This document shows, piece after piece, positions 11,111 to 24,116 of a DNA stretch of 64,000 bases. The stretch is taken from contig NC_023753.2 in the NCBI RefSeq assembly GCF_000499845.2, positions 2,170,001 through 2,234,000 on the forward strand, read 5' to 3'. The position numbers and the translations under genes are program-made. The stretch is from Phaseolus vulgaris (lineage: Eukaryota > Streptophyta > Magnoliopsida > Fabales > Fabaceae). Each line of letters begins with the position of its first letter. The first letter of the stretch is position 1. A model generated the notes under the pieces. That model was not told the DNA's origin and searched no databases. It worked only from the letters and a program-made list of their open reading frames with translations.

Positions 11111-12589
11111 ATATATATATAAAGAGTTATGAGATAGTGTAAGTTTGATACACACAAAATACTATTTGTAGTGATATAAAGTTGTGTTTATAATATGTAA
11201 ATCCCAGGTATATGTTGTGGATATGAATGGTGGAATGGGGGAAGTAAAGTGAAGATAAGGAGTGTGGTAATGAAAAAAGAGAGATTAAGTATATGAAAAG
11301 TATAAAGGGACCACGGATGCAACATGAATCAATGAAAAGATATGAAGATGCATACAATGTGTTGGGGTTGGGAGGCCCCTTCTTGGTAGCAGCTACAGGA
11401 AGGTCAGTGATCACATAGCATCCCCACCAACTCCACCAAATTTTCTTTACTATTCCGGTCTTTATCACTTATGTCCTTATTATTTCTCCCTGCAAACCTA
11501 CGTTACATCTTTGTCACACACAAACACGAACTTTCTCTCTCTTTCTGATCACACTAGTGAATAAATGTACGGTTAGTGTGCCTCTCACAGAACTGTTTGC
11601 TGAAGTTTCATGCATAGGTACTGTGTGTCTTTTGTGACTCAGACTAGAAGAATGGAGTTGTATGAGAGAGGGGTGGGGTTGAGAAGTGTGATTATGCACT
11701 CAGTGTGTGTATTAAGATACAATACAAAACTAAAAATCTCTTGTCTGAGAAAAACCTCTACCTACAAAAAAGGAGTGAAGGGTTGTGAGAAGTGACAAAT
11801 GGGATGATGTAGATATAATAGCGTGTAAAGGGCTAGAGCTACAAGGCTCTTATGTGAAACCTAGGGACCTTAGGGTTCAGCCTGAGGGTTCACTCTTTAG
11901 TCTGCTTCTGTGTGTGGTCACTAGAGTGAGTAGGGTGAGTGAGAGTGCATGTAGGTCATGGGGTTTGGGAGTGCCAACAAGAATGTTTTGGTTCTTCTGA
12001 CTCACTTGGTGTGTAGCCCTGCCACCACCTCTTTTGGTGCCCTTATAACCAATTATGCTCCCCACTCAAATACTGCATCTCTCTATCTTCTTGTCTCTCT
12101 TACTTTTGTATTATAAGTCTTTTTGTTTCTTTCAATTGGATTTATTACTTTAGCTTTGCTACACTTCCTCTAGTCAGGATATCAAATTTGTATGTTTAAG
12201 TAGGAACTTAATGTAATATGTGTTGATCTCTTTTTTTGCAATACATGAAATTTAGAATTTAATAGTAGCGTCAGTGTAAAACAAGTTTATTTTATGGGAT
12301 CATCTAAAATCACAAACGAGTGGTAATATGATTTTTAAAATAATTATTGTGGAAGTTATCAAAATATATGTTATTTCATAGTTAAAATCATTTTACATTT
12401 ATATAGACTTATTATATTTTCAATTATCTCTGTTTAAAGGCCCCTCTCCGGGAAAACTTTAGAATTTCAATTTCTAAAAGACAAGAATTTTGTAATTTCT
12501 AAAAGACAAGAATGAAGGACCCTTCAAAGCCAATAAGTCCGTTTTGATTATCTTTTCAATATGCTATATTTGAAATTGCAGACATGTTC
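11111..12589. other. Intergenic DNA with a GC-richer non-coding island
   Basis: The part from about 11200 to 12110 is distinctly less AT-rich than its surroundings (for example GGGAGGCCCCTTCTTGG near 11370 and CCTAGGGACCTTAGGGTTC near 11862) and ends in a CT-rich tract (CTCTCTATCTTCTTGTCTC). Open frames there are short (at most 113 codons), overlap on both strands and match nothing I know. It could be a promoter/5'UTR remnant, a long non-coding transcript or conserved regulatory DNA. No canonical plant microRNA or tasiRNA sequence was recognised. Confidence 0.35.
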
Positions 12590-12624
12590 ACTCTTGTAGA
12601 ACTCCTAGAATTCTTCTATATAGA

Positions 12625-12725
12625 AGCACCTGAAGGTGGCCGGCGGCAGTAGCAAAGGCAAGAGGTGACAGAAGGAGCGCAGTTTTATCTTCTTTCATCC
12701 CCATGAAGGTGCAGGAAGGAAACAA
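12625..12725 (-). mobile_element. Fragment sharing the terminal sequence of the Mutator-like element
   Basis: Contains GAAGGTGCAGGAAGGAAAC, the same GTGCAGGAAG end as the element at 12851-13980, next to a GC-rich patch (GGTGGCCGGCGGCAGTAGC) resembling GC-rich sequence inside that element. Probably the remains of a second copy or a rearranged end. Weak evidence. Confidence 0.35.
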
Positions 12726-12850
12726 AGGAGTGCAAAACGAAATACCCACCCGTAAAAGTGATGAAATAAACTAATCAAAAAGCCCAAAACTCAAGCTTGA
12801 CTAGTTAGAAAAAATTATATAATTTAATGTAAACATAATTCACTCTTTGC

Positions 12851-13980
12851 TTCCTGCACCTCCATATTACTACCTGCACCCCCATATCCATTTCAAAAGA
12901 TATTTATTAGCAAAGTATTTCTTACAAACTGGAATATCTAAATATTGCTTCTAACTTCCAAACAGTACGTTTTGGAACAGTGATATAAGTGTTATGGAAT
13001 GACTATTCAAGAAAACATTTAGAACAACCATTTCGAAATACATTCTTGATAGACCAATTCAAAAAGCATATTATGGAACAAATTTTCTAAGTTGGGAAAA
13101 TCCTTGCAAAAAGCAATCTAGAATTTACTTGATTTGAAAATTTCTTTCATAGCTTCCTTATCATTTCCTTGTACTAATAGTGAGTAAGACCTAATTTTTT
13201 TCTTTCAACTTAGGGAATCCGGTCTCTTTCAATGCCTACGAGGTATGGTTGATGAATTGAATTCAAATAAAAGATTAAAAGAAAAAATTTGAATGAAATT
13301 TATACCTTGAAGGAGGTCTTGAGGCACCTCTTGGGATGGTGATCGGGAGCAAATTGTCAATAATAGTCATATAAACGATGACGATGATCATCTAATCGAT
13401 ATATTGAATTTGAATTCAAATAAACGATAAAAAGAGAAAAATAAGATGAATTTATACCTTGAAAGAGGCCTTAAGGCACCTCTCGACATGGCGAGGGGGA
13501 GGAAGTTGTGACAATGGTCATCTAAGCGATGACATCATCTAATGATCACGCTTTGATGATGGAATCGTTGTGATTAATGTTGGACACAAGAACCCTTCTC
13601 TCGTCGACCTTCCTCTCTGTCACCGCCTGTTCATCTTTCCGCCACCACCTCAGCTCCTCCTCCATCAGCTTCGACACTGTGATTAACACCTTTTCAAGAA
13701 TTTATAGAACTTAAATAAAATTTCTTTAATATGCTTTCTGAATTTGGCTATGAAGTATTCTGGAAATGTTATTATAGAAATTTTTCAAAATAGTCATTCC
13801 AAATCTCTAATATCACTATTCAAAAATGTACTTTCCAAAAGTTAAAACTAACGTTTTGAATTATCCAATCCAAAAGGAATACTTCTTTTAAAATGTGTTT
13901 CAAAAACCTCTAGCAAGGGTAGGACAACCATTTTTAAAGTTATGGAGGTGCATGTAACAATAATGGAGGTGCAGGAAGTA
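12851..13980. mobile_element. Mutator-like (MULE-type) element with ~240-bp terminal inverted repeats
   Basis: The left end reads CTTCCTGCACCTCCATATTA and the reverse complement of the right end reads CTTCCTGCACCTCCATTATT. The similarity continues inward for about 240 bp, including GGAATGACTATT and AAAGCATATTA in the same order on each side (left arm about 12851-13085, right arm about 13725-13980). Long inverted repeats of this kind are typical of MULEs. No 8-10 bp target duplication is visible, and no transposase frame is present, so it is non-autonomous. The interior holds a tandem duplication and a GC-rich segment (about 13590-13680) that could be captured host sequence. Confidence 0.65.
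13251..13555. repeat. Tandem duplication (two ~150-bp units) inside the MULE-type element
   Basis: Unit 1 (about 13251-13403) and unit 2 (about 13404-13555) share GAATTCAAATAAA, TTTATACCTTGAA(A/G)GAGG, AAGGCACCTCT or AGGCACCTCT, and GTCATMTAARCGATGA in the same order and spacing. The units are about 80% alike by eye. Duplication inside a MULE is common; function unknown. Confidence 0.7.
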
Positions 13981-14663
13981 TAAGACCAATAATTTTAACT
14001 TGACCTACTCAACCTACAATTCAAATAGACTTCAACTCATTTTTTAAAATAATAATTATATTTCTAAACATTTTTAAAAATATTATTATTTTATTAAAAC
14101 ATATACATATAATATAATTTATATTGAATTAATTCTTTATAAAAAAAATGATTTCATTCCCGTAACATCCTTTTAAAAAATAAATAATTTTATTTATTTA
14201 TTTTTTAAATTATTTTTTTGTTGTTTTAAGTGAACCAAAATAGCCCACCAGAGGACCAACTGGAGTTAAAAATTACAGACACTCTGAAATATAACCAGAC
14301 TTCCCATTTTGTCCCACACATCTTTAAATAATAACTGATGATAAACTATGGTTGTCAATAGAATAATCTATCCTGTCAAATATAATCGCACATGAAGCTA
14401 TCACCACACTTGCACGTGTTGGGTTGAAAAGGGCACAACACCTAACAAGTAGATGATATCACAACTACAAAAAGTTTATACCATACCTGCAATAAAACAT
14501 GCCTGAGATGATAAGTATGTATAACAACTTTGAAAATGAACACAATGATTCCCTGTAGCAAGAATAAGGAAAGATTTAGAAAAGTTTACACTCTTTAGTA
14601 CTTCATTACGTTACAATGATATACATATATAAAATATCGAATATACAATGCATACCGCACACT
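13981..14663. other. Intergenic DNA downstream of the IST1-like gene
   Basis: No gene is visible. AT-rich, with a run of A/T blocks at 14040-14220. The end of the IST1-like transcript probably falls at the right edge of this stretch. Confidence 0.5.
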
Positions 14664-14670
14664 TTTTATT
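14664..14670 (-). terminator. Candidate polyadenylation signal of the IST1-like gene
   Basis: AATAAAA on the minus strand, about 110 bases after the stop codon at 14781-14783. Position and sequence suit a plant near-upstream element, but AT-rich DNA makes chance matches common. Confidence 0.4.
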
Positions 14671-14780
14671 ACTTAAAACTACTTTATGAAGCTGTCACCT
14701 CCACAACAAAGAACATAACTTTCTCCTTTGGCTTTTAGTTCCGAACGTTTCTTTTGCATTCTTACGATCACTGTGAAGAT

Positions 14781-17700
14781 TTATTTACCTTCCAGTTTCA
14801 ATGATCCAAAATTACTCTGGACTAGTGCAGCAGCAGCACGAGCAGCTGCAGATGCGCGATCTGCAGAAGCAATGGCAGCCCGCGCCTTCTCCAGTACATC
14901 AGAAGATTGAAATCTTGTCTCACTTTTAGCATCTCCAACGGGAACATCATTATTTTTGTGTGACTGTTCAATTTCATTACTATTCAATGAAGAATTATTG
15001 TTAGAAGGGCTGGGAACTTCACGTTGTTTATATTCTTGTTTATCGTGCACGGACTTGATAGAAGGTTCCGTAGTACGAGATGGTGAATTATTAGAACCAT
15101 TTCTGCTGGGTATATGAGAAGGCGTAACTCCAGCACTAACTTGCTTTGCTCCTCCCTACAGGTAACACGAGAAAATCATGATAAAAATTAAGAAAAGATG
15201 AGCAAATTCCCAACACTACAGTAAAAGAGAGACAGCAAAGTATTAAAGCTTCAAAAATCGGGGAATATTAGCTCGCAACACTTGGTTTAAATCTATAAAG
15301 TATAATACGTAGGTCAGTGAATTCAAGATTTAGATTTCCATTGTCTAGAAGAAACAAGCTTCTAAATGTCAAGTTCTAATATAAACGTGTATATTTAAGT
15401 CGTATATATATCAAAGGAACTCTAAGGCACTGTAGACTCACATTGATTGACGACAGAGTTAAGCAGAACCAGTTGACCAAATAACTGAAATTATTACTAC
15501 CACTGATAATAAATGGAACCTCCCTGCAAAAGATTTTAGTCCAGTACCATGTCTATGAGAAGGAAATCGCCCAAACTCCCCATTAAACAAGCTAAATTTG
15601 AAAAGTCCAGGAACTTGGAATAAAATAGACACCTTAATATTTGAAAAATTGATGAAAAACGGATAACCTTGAGATCTCCAGCATTCGCGGAATATCTCAC
15701 TTATAAACCTGCCCACTTTGATCCTTGTTGCAATTCTTTACATAGTCCCTCCCAAGCCCATATAAAAGGTGAAGGTTGTGTTAGACAATCGACAATCAAC
15801 CTACACTTTGTAGAATATCTATGACATATACAGAAGATATGTGAGGAGATTTAAGACAAATACCCTCAATAGCTAGAGCCACTTCCCAATGCTCATGGTA
15901 GAACTATCACACGAAGACCCAAGTACCCTGAGATTAGGATTAAATTCTCAGTAATTTCTGGGGTCAGAGTCAGGGATCAAGATGGTAGTAGACCATTATA
16001 GTTAGAAAAGTGATAAATTATCGGTTATACAGATGGTATCTATTGTCAATGACTATTATGATATCACATGAATCTAGTAGAAGATAATATTTTTAATGTA
16101 AACTAATGAAGGAAGAAACAAGCATCCACTGATAATATTACCAGAAGATCTTCATGATTTTTCCTAAATTCAGCCTCAGTTTTAGAAGAATCCCATCCTA
16201 TATTGTATTCTTCTGCAATCTCCCTCAAAACCTTGAGTTTTACCTCTCCAGGTGGAGCAGTAACTGAAAGCTTTTCAATGATCTGAAAAAATCATATCAG
16301 AAGAACAGATGGACAAATGATAGTAAGCACTTGTTTAGAAGCTGTAACAGTTTGCTACTCAGAAGCTGCAATTAAAGATAAATCACCGTGCGGTTCACGC
16401 CTGAATCAGGCCGAAGTTCCGATACTGCAGAGACAAATTCTTTACCATATTTAGTAGTAAACAAGTTCTTGATGTGCAATAAGTCTGGTACATCTGAACA
16501 TCTAGGAGCAGCAAAAATTATACTTGCAATGGCTTCTCGCAATTCCGAGGGGCACTCCCTATCATGTGGAGAAGGAAGGCTTCAAGTTTGACTAAAAAAG
16601 TATTTTGCTTTAAATTGTATAAGGTGCAAATGTTTGAAAACTCAATTCAGTTATGAAAATGAATATTCTCTATACTAAAAGTGATTTGGTGTGATGTATA
16701 TAAATGCCTACTATAAGTGAAAGAGAACTCAAAATATTCAATGCATGGAAGATCAATAAATGGCAGTAGAATCATTTACTTATTCCTCCCTAATGTTATT
16801 TAAAAACAATTTTGGTGAACCAAGTTTAAAACCATACATTTTACGCCATTTAAGTTCAGAAACAAGGTCATTGAATCACAATTCATAGTGCAAATTGTTA
16901 TGCTAATTTTTTAATCATGATTCATAAATCGTACAAGTGAAGAGGGTAGATTCACAAAAGTCCCTGAAAACACCAGTGAGAGTGGATTATACAGTTTTTA
17001 GCCCTGTGAAAAGCGAGAGAGACCAAGAAGGACATTGGAGAAAATTGTGAGCAGGGATCTCATGGAAAACAATATTATAAAAAAATAATTTTAATCAAAC
17101 TGAAATATGCTTTTATTTTTATTTATTTCATTGATTTATAAACTGTATGAAATTGTAAAATTTAGTGACATAACAGAGAATAACTTGAAATACATCATTT
17201 AAATAATTAATAGTGCTAAATGAAATAATTTTAAACTAAAAAAGACCAAAAGTCCCACAGAACAGAAGCACGAGTTATAACTGAGTGTTTGAAACCTATA
17301 TTTTACAAGGCTTAAAACAGCAATGGTACAGCCAAATACAATAGATAGAATAAGTGAGTGACAACATGGAACCCCTGTTTTAGAATAATTAAACTAAAAC
17401 ATCTGATTAATAAAAAAGGATGTGTTTAGTAGTACTCCTTTAGTTTCTTTTCTTTTGTATTGGTGATATGGAATTGCATTGCTTCATCCATGTATCGTAA
17501 TTTATAAGATTCACAGTGATCCACAGCTTTATCTCTTTATGCAAATATTCAAATCATATCAAAGTCAAATCCTGTTATTCAAACTGCAAATCATAAGATA
17601 CTAACACTATGTTCAAAAATATAAATATTTTACCCCCGTTGAAGATTCAAAAAACGATGAAATTACAATTACTTGAGTTTCAACTGACAATAGAGGTCAT

Positions 17701-18826
17701 CTAATATGTTTTTCACTGCTAGCTTCACCAAAATACTGCCAATAGTGTACACAGATTTTCCCTGTTTCTGATTTCTGATGTATTGAGAAAAGCATCTAAA
17801 ATTAGTTAAGCAGAAAGAAGCAGAAAGATCGATCTATTTTAGATTTATGAAAAATAGCATTGAAAACACAATCTGATTTGCACGAGTACTGAAGTTCATG
17901 CCCGTTAACCATAGAGAAAATACACAGCACGACAGTATGCGGTGTGCCAATAAGTACTAATATGACCCGAGGACTTACTTCTGGTTCTCAACTATAGGTA
18001 CACGTGCAAGAACAAATTCACAGAACAACTCCAATATTTCATATGCAGCCCATATATTTTGTTCTCGTATAATATGCTCCACCTATTTAAATCAACACAT
18101 TTCACAAAAGGCACGTCACAACACAGGGAGAAAAGATCCAGAAACTAGCAGCTATTAACCAACCGTTGAAGGATTACCCGGATTCTAGCAATTGCCTCTT
18201 GGCCAGCCTGCAAAAATTGGCTTATCTCCTTGCACATTTGTTTCAGCTGCATATCTCTTTTGTTCTGTAGCAGCTTAATGCGTGAAATTGCGAGGTTCAG
18301 GCATGTTTTGCTACAAGATGAAAAAGAACGAAAAGCAGAATGTTCACAGGTGTATTCGCATTAGATACATAGTTCAGAGAAAAACCTATAGAACATTCAT
18401 TAAAATCCAAAACTGCAAAGCAACCTTTTGAACAATCACTATCACACCAAGGACAGTCATAGAAATGATCCATCAACCAAGGATCCGTGTTCTTTCATCA
18501 GAATAGCTCACTTTCCCAAACACCCTAAAATCTGTCTATACACATTGGATATACCTCAATATCTTACATGTTTCAAGAAAGTAAACAAACCCTAAGGAGT
18601 CAAAACTGAAATTGAATTTGACACGACAAACACTTCAATTATAATTTGAGCAAGCATATGATAAACAAAAATTGACTTGAGCAACGTAAAATCCAGTAAC
18701 ACACAAACACCCAAAACCTAAAATCAAGTATCATGAGAATCAGAAAAGTTAAATCTTATAAGCAATGGGAAATCACCATCGAGTTCCAAAAACGCCTCTG
18801 TTAAAAAGTTGGTTAAGAAGTGACAT
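14781..18826 (-). CDS. IST1-like protein (regulator of Vps4 / ESCRT-III-associated)
   Basis: Six coding exons on the minus strand: 18777-18826, 18178-18310, 17979-18082, 16387-16558, 16142-16282 and 14781-15155. All introns are GT-AG, and the 975 nt give 324 residues without a frame break. The protein starts MSLLNQLFNRGVFGTR. Residues about 12-180 form the helical IST1 (DUF292) domain, with CKTCLNLAISRIKLLQNKRD, NIWAAYEILELFCEFVLARV, ECPSELREAIASIIFAAPRC and DLLHIKNLFTTKYGKEFV. A polar Ser/Asn-rich linker follows, then an Ala-rich helix (KARAAIASADRASAAARAAA) at about 290-310. Family members bind ESCRT-III subunits and LIP5/Vps4 on endosomes and tune multivesicular-body sorting; that role is inferred from the family. 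I saw no classic C-terminal MIT-interacting motif. The ATG is chosen because it gives the expected short first exon and a split Cys-17 codon; frames inside introns (such as 15459-15716) are not genes. Confidence 0.93.
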
Positions 18827-18977
18827 GGTGCTTGTTTCCTAGATGCCACTGCGCGTGCGAGGGTGGGTGAGACCAAAGGTAACAGAAAATGTCTCTGCCC
18901 TTCAGATATATACATGTATTCCATCACTTTTAAAAAAAAAAAGTTAGAAGTTCTGAAAATCGGGCACTCCACTCCTC

Positions 18978-18985
18978 TTAAATAG
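18978..18985 (-). promoter_or_regulatory. Possible TATA-type box of the IST1-like gene
   Basis: TATTTAAG on the minus strand, about 150 bases upstream of the ATG, which would leave a 5' UTR of roughly 120 bases. No other clear core promoter element is near. Inference from position only. Confidence 0.3.
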
Positions 18986-18989
18986 TGGC

Positions 18990-20842
18990 GTGTTGATATC
19001 CGATATTTTTATCGAACATCGACACTCATATGACACCTGTAGGACACGTATCTATGAAGTGTCCAATTCAAAAAGTATTTGTTAGATTTCTGACAATTCT
19101 AGTACGATTCTAACACAATTTTAAAAAGGAAAAATACATTAACTTTATCAAAATTCAAACTTTATTGTATAAATTGTTATTATAATTATAAAAATAATAA
19201 ACAAATCTTTGTGAACCAATCATGAAAAACATCTTTCTGCTATAAAAAATAATCTGAAACAATATATTTGTATACATAAATCTTTATTGTCAATTTATAT
19301 AATTCATAATTATATAATATATAGATCTGTGTCTCCGTGTCCTACATTTTAGAGATTTTAGATGTCTTTGTATCCGTATTTGTATCAGTGTATATGTGTC
19401 AGTGCTACATAGGTTAGAACGAAGAAATTAATAAATATAAAAAAAATTTATTTTAATAAAATATTTATATAATTTTCTCTTTTTTTATTTATACATAGTA
19501 TATATAAACTTAAAAAAATAGATAAAAGATCAAATTACAAAGAATGTAAACATTAAAAAATATAGGTAAATAAAAATATTTAAAAAATACTATACTTCAA
19601 TTATCGAGTACTATTTATGAACGTTATCAAAACTGAGCCATTAATAATACACAAATGCTAATTTGCACAAAACTTGTATTCCATCGTAATATTTTTTGCT
19701 TGTCCAATAAATATTTATTTTAAAAAAATATTCTATATCACGTGTCTTGTGCTATTTATTTTCCTACCAACGTCCTGTTTAGTATGGAAATAAATTGAAC
19801 GAAACAACGAAGACTAACGAGGAACAATTTCCTTTTTTTCCAAATAAATGTTAATTTAACAAATTAAAAAAACAAAATAAAATATATTATGGCAAAATAG
19901 TTTCATACTAATTGTTTATTTGGATGAACTCCTCAATAAAGATTTCTATAATAGTTAAATAAAATTCATTTTTTATATATAAAAAATAATTTATAAAAGT
20001 GTTTTTAAAATACTGTTTTTAATTTATACATTACCTTATGGGAAGATTAATTCCTTTTTTCTTTCTTATGAGAAAAAAATTATTCAAAACATGTCATAAT
20101 ACATTATTATTTATGGTTTTGTTTTCTCTTTATCAATTAATTACTAGTAGAAAAGATAATTTATTGGTCTATTTACGCAAATTAATATATCCTGGTATTA
20201 TGATTAATATTTAAATATTTAGGTTTCTTCTATGTAAAAGAATATAAACCTTGTTTGGTGGTTTTTTCGATTTTTATTTATCTCACGGTCTCTCATTATT
20301 ATTATTTTTTTGGAAGGAAAACTTTATTAAATATAGTAATTCAATTATTCTATGGAGACGAATAGTCAACAAAATTGATAGATATTCTATATTAACAATG
20401 TAAAAAAGAAAATCTCATCTTAGATTTTAAATAGTGTTATTTTAAAATTTAGTAGTATGGATTAAAATAAAATAATATATACTCCAATAAATAATTTTGA
20501 CTTTGTTAGGCAATTATATTAAACTCTACAACTATAGTAATCTCATCATTCAATCTGAGGTGTTCAATTCACTATATTAATTTCACAAATAATCTCACAA
20601 CTCACAAGAAAGGGAATAATGGATTACACCTGGTTTGAAAAGCCAATGAGAGAATAATAAGATTAAACTCATAAATGAGCCTCTTCTGATAAGGTAGAAA
20701 GCTTAATTGACATGTACATTAGCTACCATAATAAGAGGTGCCATTCCTGTGAGATAACTTTTGTGAAATTGTTAAGGTTGTCTGTTAACTAAGATCAAAA
20801 AATATCTTGGTGGTGCCAACACTAAAATATGAAGTATAAACC
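18990..20842. other. Intergenic DNA between the two minus-strand genes
   Basis: No gene is visible. The part at about 18990-19410 carries GACAC/GTGTC-rich blocks at both edges (GACACTCATATGACACCTG and GTGTCTCCGTGTCCTAC), a texture I associate with a dispersed plant repeat, but borders and inverted repeats could not be fixed. The remainder is very AT-rich. The 3' UTR of the hydrolase gene lies at the right edge. Confidence 0.4.
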
Positions 20843-23800
20843 TCATTCAAGTGAGCGCCTAAAATCAAGCCACGAGATAATGTCATTATGGACAGCAAAA
20901 ATTCTCTCATCAGGTTCCCCTTCCAAGATGCCGTGGTAACCTCCTTCATAGATCTTTAGTGTCTTATCCTTGCTAGAAGCTTTCTCATAAAGAAATTGGC
21001 TCACTAATGGATCTGTCACCTTATCTGCTGCTCCATGAAGAATCAATAATGGAGCTGAAACCTGCATTACTCTCAAAAGATATAAATGTTTTCAATTTAT
21101 ATGACAGTTATTGCATGCAAAAAATCACATATAAACCAGAGCAGAAATCCACATGTTGTTCTTGAAAATAACATGTAACAGAACTACAGAAGGGAAAGAA
21201 AGCAAAAACTAACCACCTTGTTTAATTGTGACTCGATTTCTTGAGTGGCACTTAGAAGCTCCATGCCAGTTTTCAACCGTGTTGGATCATCATAAGAAAT
21301 AACATTGTAACCAGCCTACAAAGGAAAGAATCAAGTCCTATAATTAGTTTGTACAGAAGTGCAAACTTTCAGGGACTAGTTTTGCTCAAGTTCTTTTCAT
21401 AGTTCACAATAATTCAATGATAGAAGATACTGTGGATCAGTTCATGCTTCAGCCACTTTCAGTCATGAACTTGAAATCACTATATAAGAATTAAGGCAAG
21501 GGTGCATGTCACTTTTTTTAACAGAAATATATATGTGGTTTAGCCTATGATCCCACGATGTTGCAGAAAAAAATTGTGACAAATGGACAAGCTAAATGCC
21601 ACCCACTAAACAGGAGGTTATAAATTAAAATTTATGAAGAGAGATCATTAGGATTTGTGACCTCAAACATTTAGTAAATGTAAGACAAGTTACAAAAAGG
21701 AGGGTATAGAAAGACACTGGTCAATCATTTCAACTTGTAAGCATGGAACATTTAGAGGTTGACAAAATTACCAACCACTTTTCTCTTGCCAGGTTCTCGG
21801 AAAGTCAGCTTAGATATATCCTTGTGTGGGAACAGCTTTGCCTTTGGCATCACTTTAGACAGAATACTTAATACCTTCAAAACTGCAGTTGATGGTAGCA
21901 TGCCCTCTGCAATCTTGGCACCAAAACAAGAATAAATCAGGGTTTATCTGATACATATTCAAATATTCCCAAGAAAGGCTATTCTTCAAATGATGGATGC
22001 TTTCATTTTCCTATAGATTGACTTTGGACTCCTTCCAATTTTGACTGGGAGAAAAGTCTCATCAGAAGTTTTTAAGACAAGCATTAATTTTTTAAATTCA
22101 TTGAATGTATAAGATACCAAATATTGAATACAGATCACAAACATAAATAATTGATAAGAAAAGAAGACTTTAAAATTAGATCCACTCATAATCGGATCAT
22201 AAAATTCTGTGATACATATTACATTGTTCTTATCTTTGAAATATTAACAGCGCCTATTGAATTAGGAGGTATTAGTCACAAATTGGAGGGTGATGTTTGT
22301 CATGTCCAACTTCAGAAAACTTAAGGTGTGGCAACGTTTATTGCCAATATCTATTTTGAGGGTAAGGAGCCTTCAGAAAAACAAAATTGAACCTTAGAGA
22401 TGACAAAGACATGACAAGAATAAAACAGTTCAGAGCTCTCAAACTATGGAATGAATAAGAACATGAAATTTATAATAATGAAGTGGATGACATCAACTGC
22501 AACATGGAGGAATGGACTTACTTTACACATTGGTGCAACAAGGATTACTCCATCCCAAGTGTTTGGTTCCTTCAAATGAACCTTAAGAGCAATTGCTCCA
22601 CCCATAGACTGCCCCATTATATATCGAGGCAACCCACTCACCTCAGGCCTATCTGTCAATTGAAATATAAAGATTACAAATTTACAACAAAGATCGATAT
22701 GACATCATGGATGCCAAAAAGTCTTACCTTTGATTTTTGTATACTGTTCTATAACATCATCAACCAAATCATCAAAATCTGATATATAACCGTGTAATCC
22801 TTCAGATAGACCGAAACCTGGATAGTCCATAGCATAAACACCATACCCAGAAGCAGCTATTCTTTTGGCAATACCTGAATAAAAATTCAAATACTCCCCC
22901 TGTTACATTTGGCAAGTTTCAAGCTTTGATAAAAATTGACAGCACAACATACTTCAAAGGGCAACTTAGCTACTTTTTAAAATGAAATTGGGCTCAATTA
23001 TATTTTTGAGCACTCTAAACATCGTGACTTTTCTATTTGGTTTCCCATTTTTAATAAGTTGTAATTTAGTCTTCGTGAATATTTTCTTCCCTATACAGTC
23101 TCTATAATCTTTTGTATGTTTTGTCAATTTAAAGGGCTCGAAGCAAAACTCATAATATTTAACAGGACAAAATCTGTAAGTAAAACAGACACTCAACTAC
23201 ATTACTAGTGTACAAGAACAACAAAAGCTTTACTCACTTCTCCCACCAGATAAGACGAGTTACCTTGATCATAATGCATCACTTGCCTCAATGAAATACT
23301 AAAACTATAGTATTAGATTACAAGTTTTTTTTCAAAATGAGAGACTAAATGACAAATTTTTATCATTAGACTGAGTAAAAACATATCTAAGGGTTTAAGG
23401 AATGTAATTATGACAAAGCACCTTCAAAGAAAAAAGTGCAAGTGCTGCCATATCCATGACAGAAACACAAAGCAGCCTTGAGTGGAACGCCAGATTCAGG
23501 CATCCAACTTTTGCAGAAAATTTCCAATCCCCTGGAGTTCCTCTCGTACCACTAATAAACAAGAAACCAAATTGATCATATTTTTCAACAAACTAACAAA
23601 AGAAAGCGTGTCCCCGCAGAGAGTGTTTGCCAAAAATAGAAAAGGCTTACTTCTTCAGTTCTGATCCCAGCAGGAGCAGCCTAGTTAGCCAACCCAAGAC
23701 AAAACAGGGGAGATATTGAAAAATCAAAACGAATGAGTGATTCTTTAACAAGGCAAAAATCTGAAAGATGGATGCAACCAAAGCCATATTGCAAAGATAA

Positions 23801-24116
23801 TGATAAATTGGAGAGAACTAACCTTGAATAAGAAATGGTCCAGTTGCTGATGTACCTCGGCAAAAGCTGCACGGACCCGTCTCCGCGAGGGTGCGAAATC
23901 AAGGTTCATAGAGGCTATGGTGGTCAACTCTTCGCTCACACCTTCGATGCTTGACTTTTTCTTCGCTGTTGTTGCCACCGACAGCGTTGTGTTTGTACTG
24001 AATTTTGGTGGAATGGGTATGACATGATTGTGAGGGTGCTCTGTGGAAGAGATGGATGCACGCCGGAAGAGGGAGAAGCTGTGTGATCGAAATCTGAGTA
24101 CCTCGGACACCTCCAT
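20843..24116 (-). CDS. Monoglyceride lipase / caffeoylshikimate esterase-like alpha/beta hydrolase
   Basis: Eight coding exons on the minus strand: 23823-24116, 23651-23680, 23422-23551, 22728-22874, 22522-22652, 21776-21913, 21217-21315 and 20843-21061. They total 1188 nt and give 395 residues with GT-AG introns and no frame break. The hydrolase core shows the oxyanion-hole HGYGST (about 140-145), nucleophile elbow GQSMGG (Ser216), acidic residue in HGAADKVTD (Asp336) and catalytic His in YEGGYHGILEGEPD (His366). This is the complete triad of the plant MAGL/CSE family, which hydrolyses monoacylglycerols, lysophospholipids or caffeoyl-shikimate; sequence alone does not choose the substrate. 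The first ~70 residues are Ser/Thr/Arg-rich with few acids, so a plastid transit peptide is possible. An in-frame ATG at 24218 would add 34 residues; I prefer MEVSEVLRF. Exon 7 could end three bases later, adding one Val. Confidence 0.92.

Noticed and set aside
12661..12685. TGACAGAAGGAGCGCAG, resembling miR156
   Set aside because: It departs from miR156 after the first bases and has no complementary arm nearby.
18990..19410. GACAC/GTGTC-rich blocks as a complete inverted-repeat transposon
   Set aside because: The two edges share only short GACAC-type words, and no consistent inverted repeat or target duplication could be fixed.
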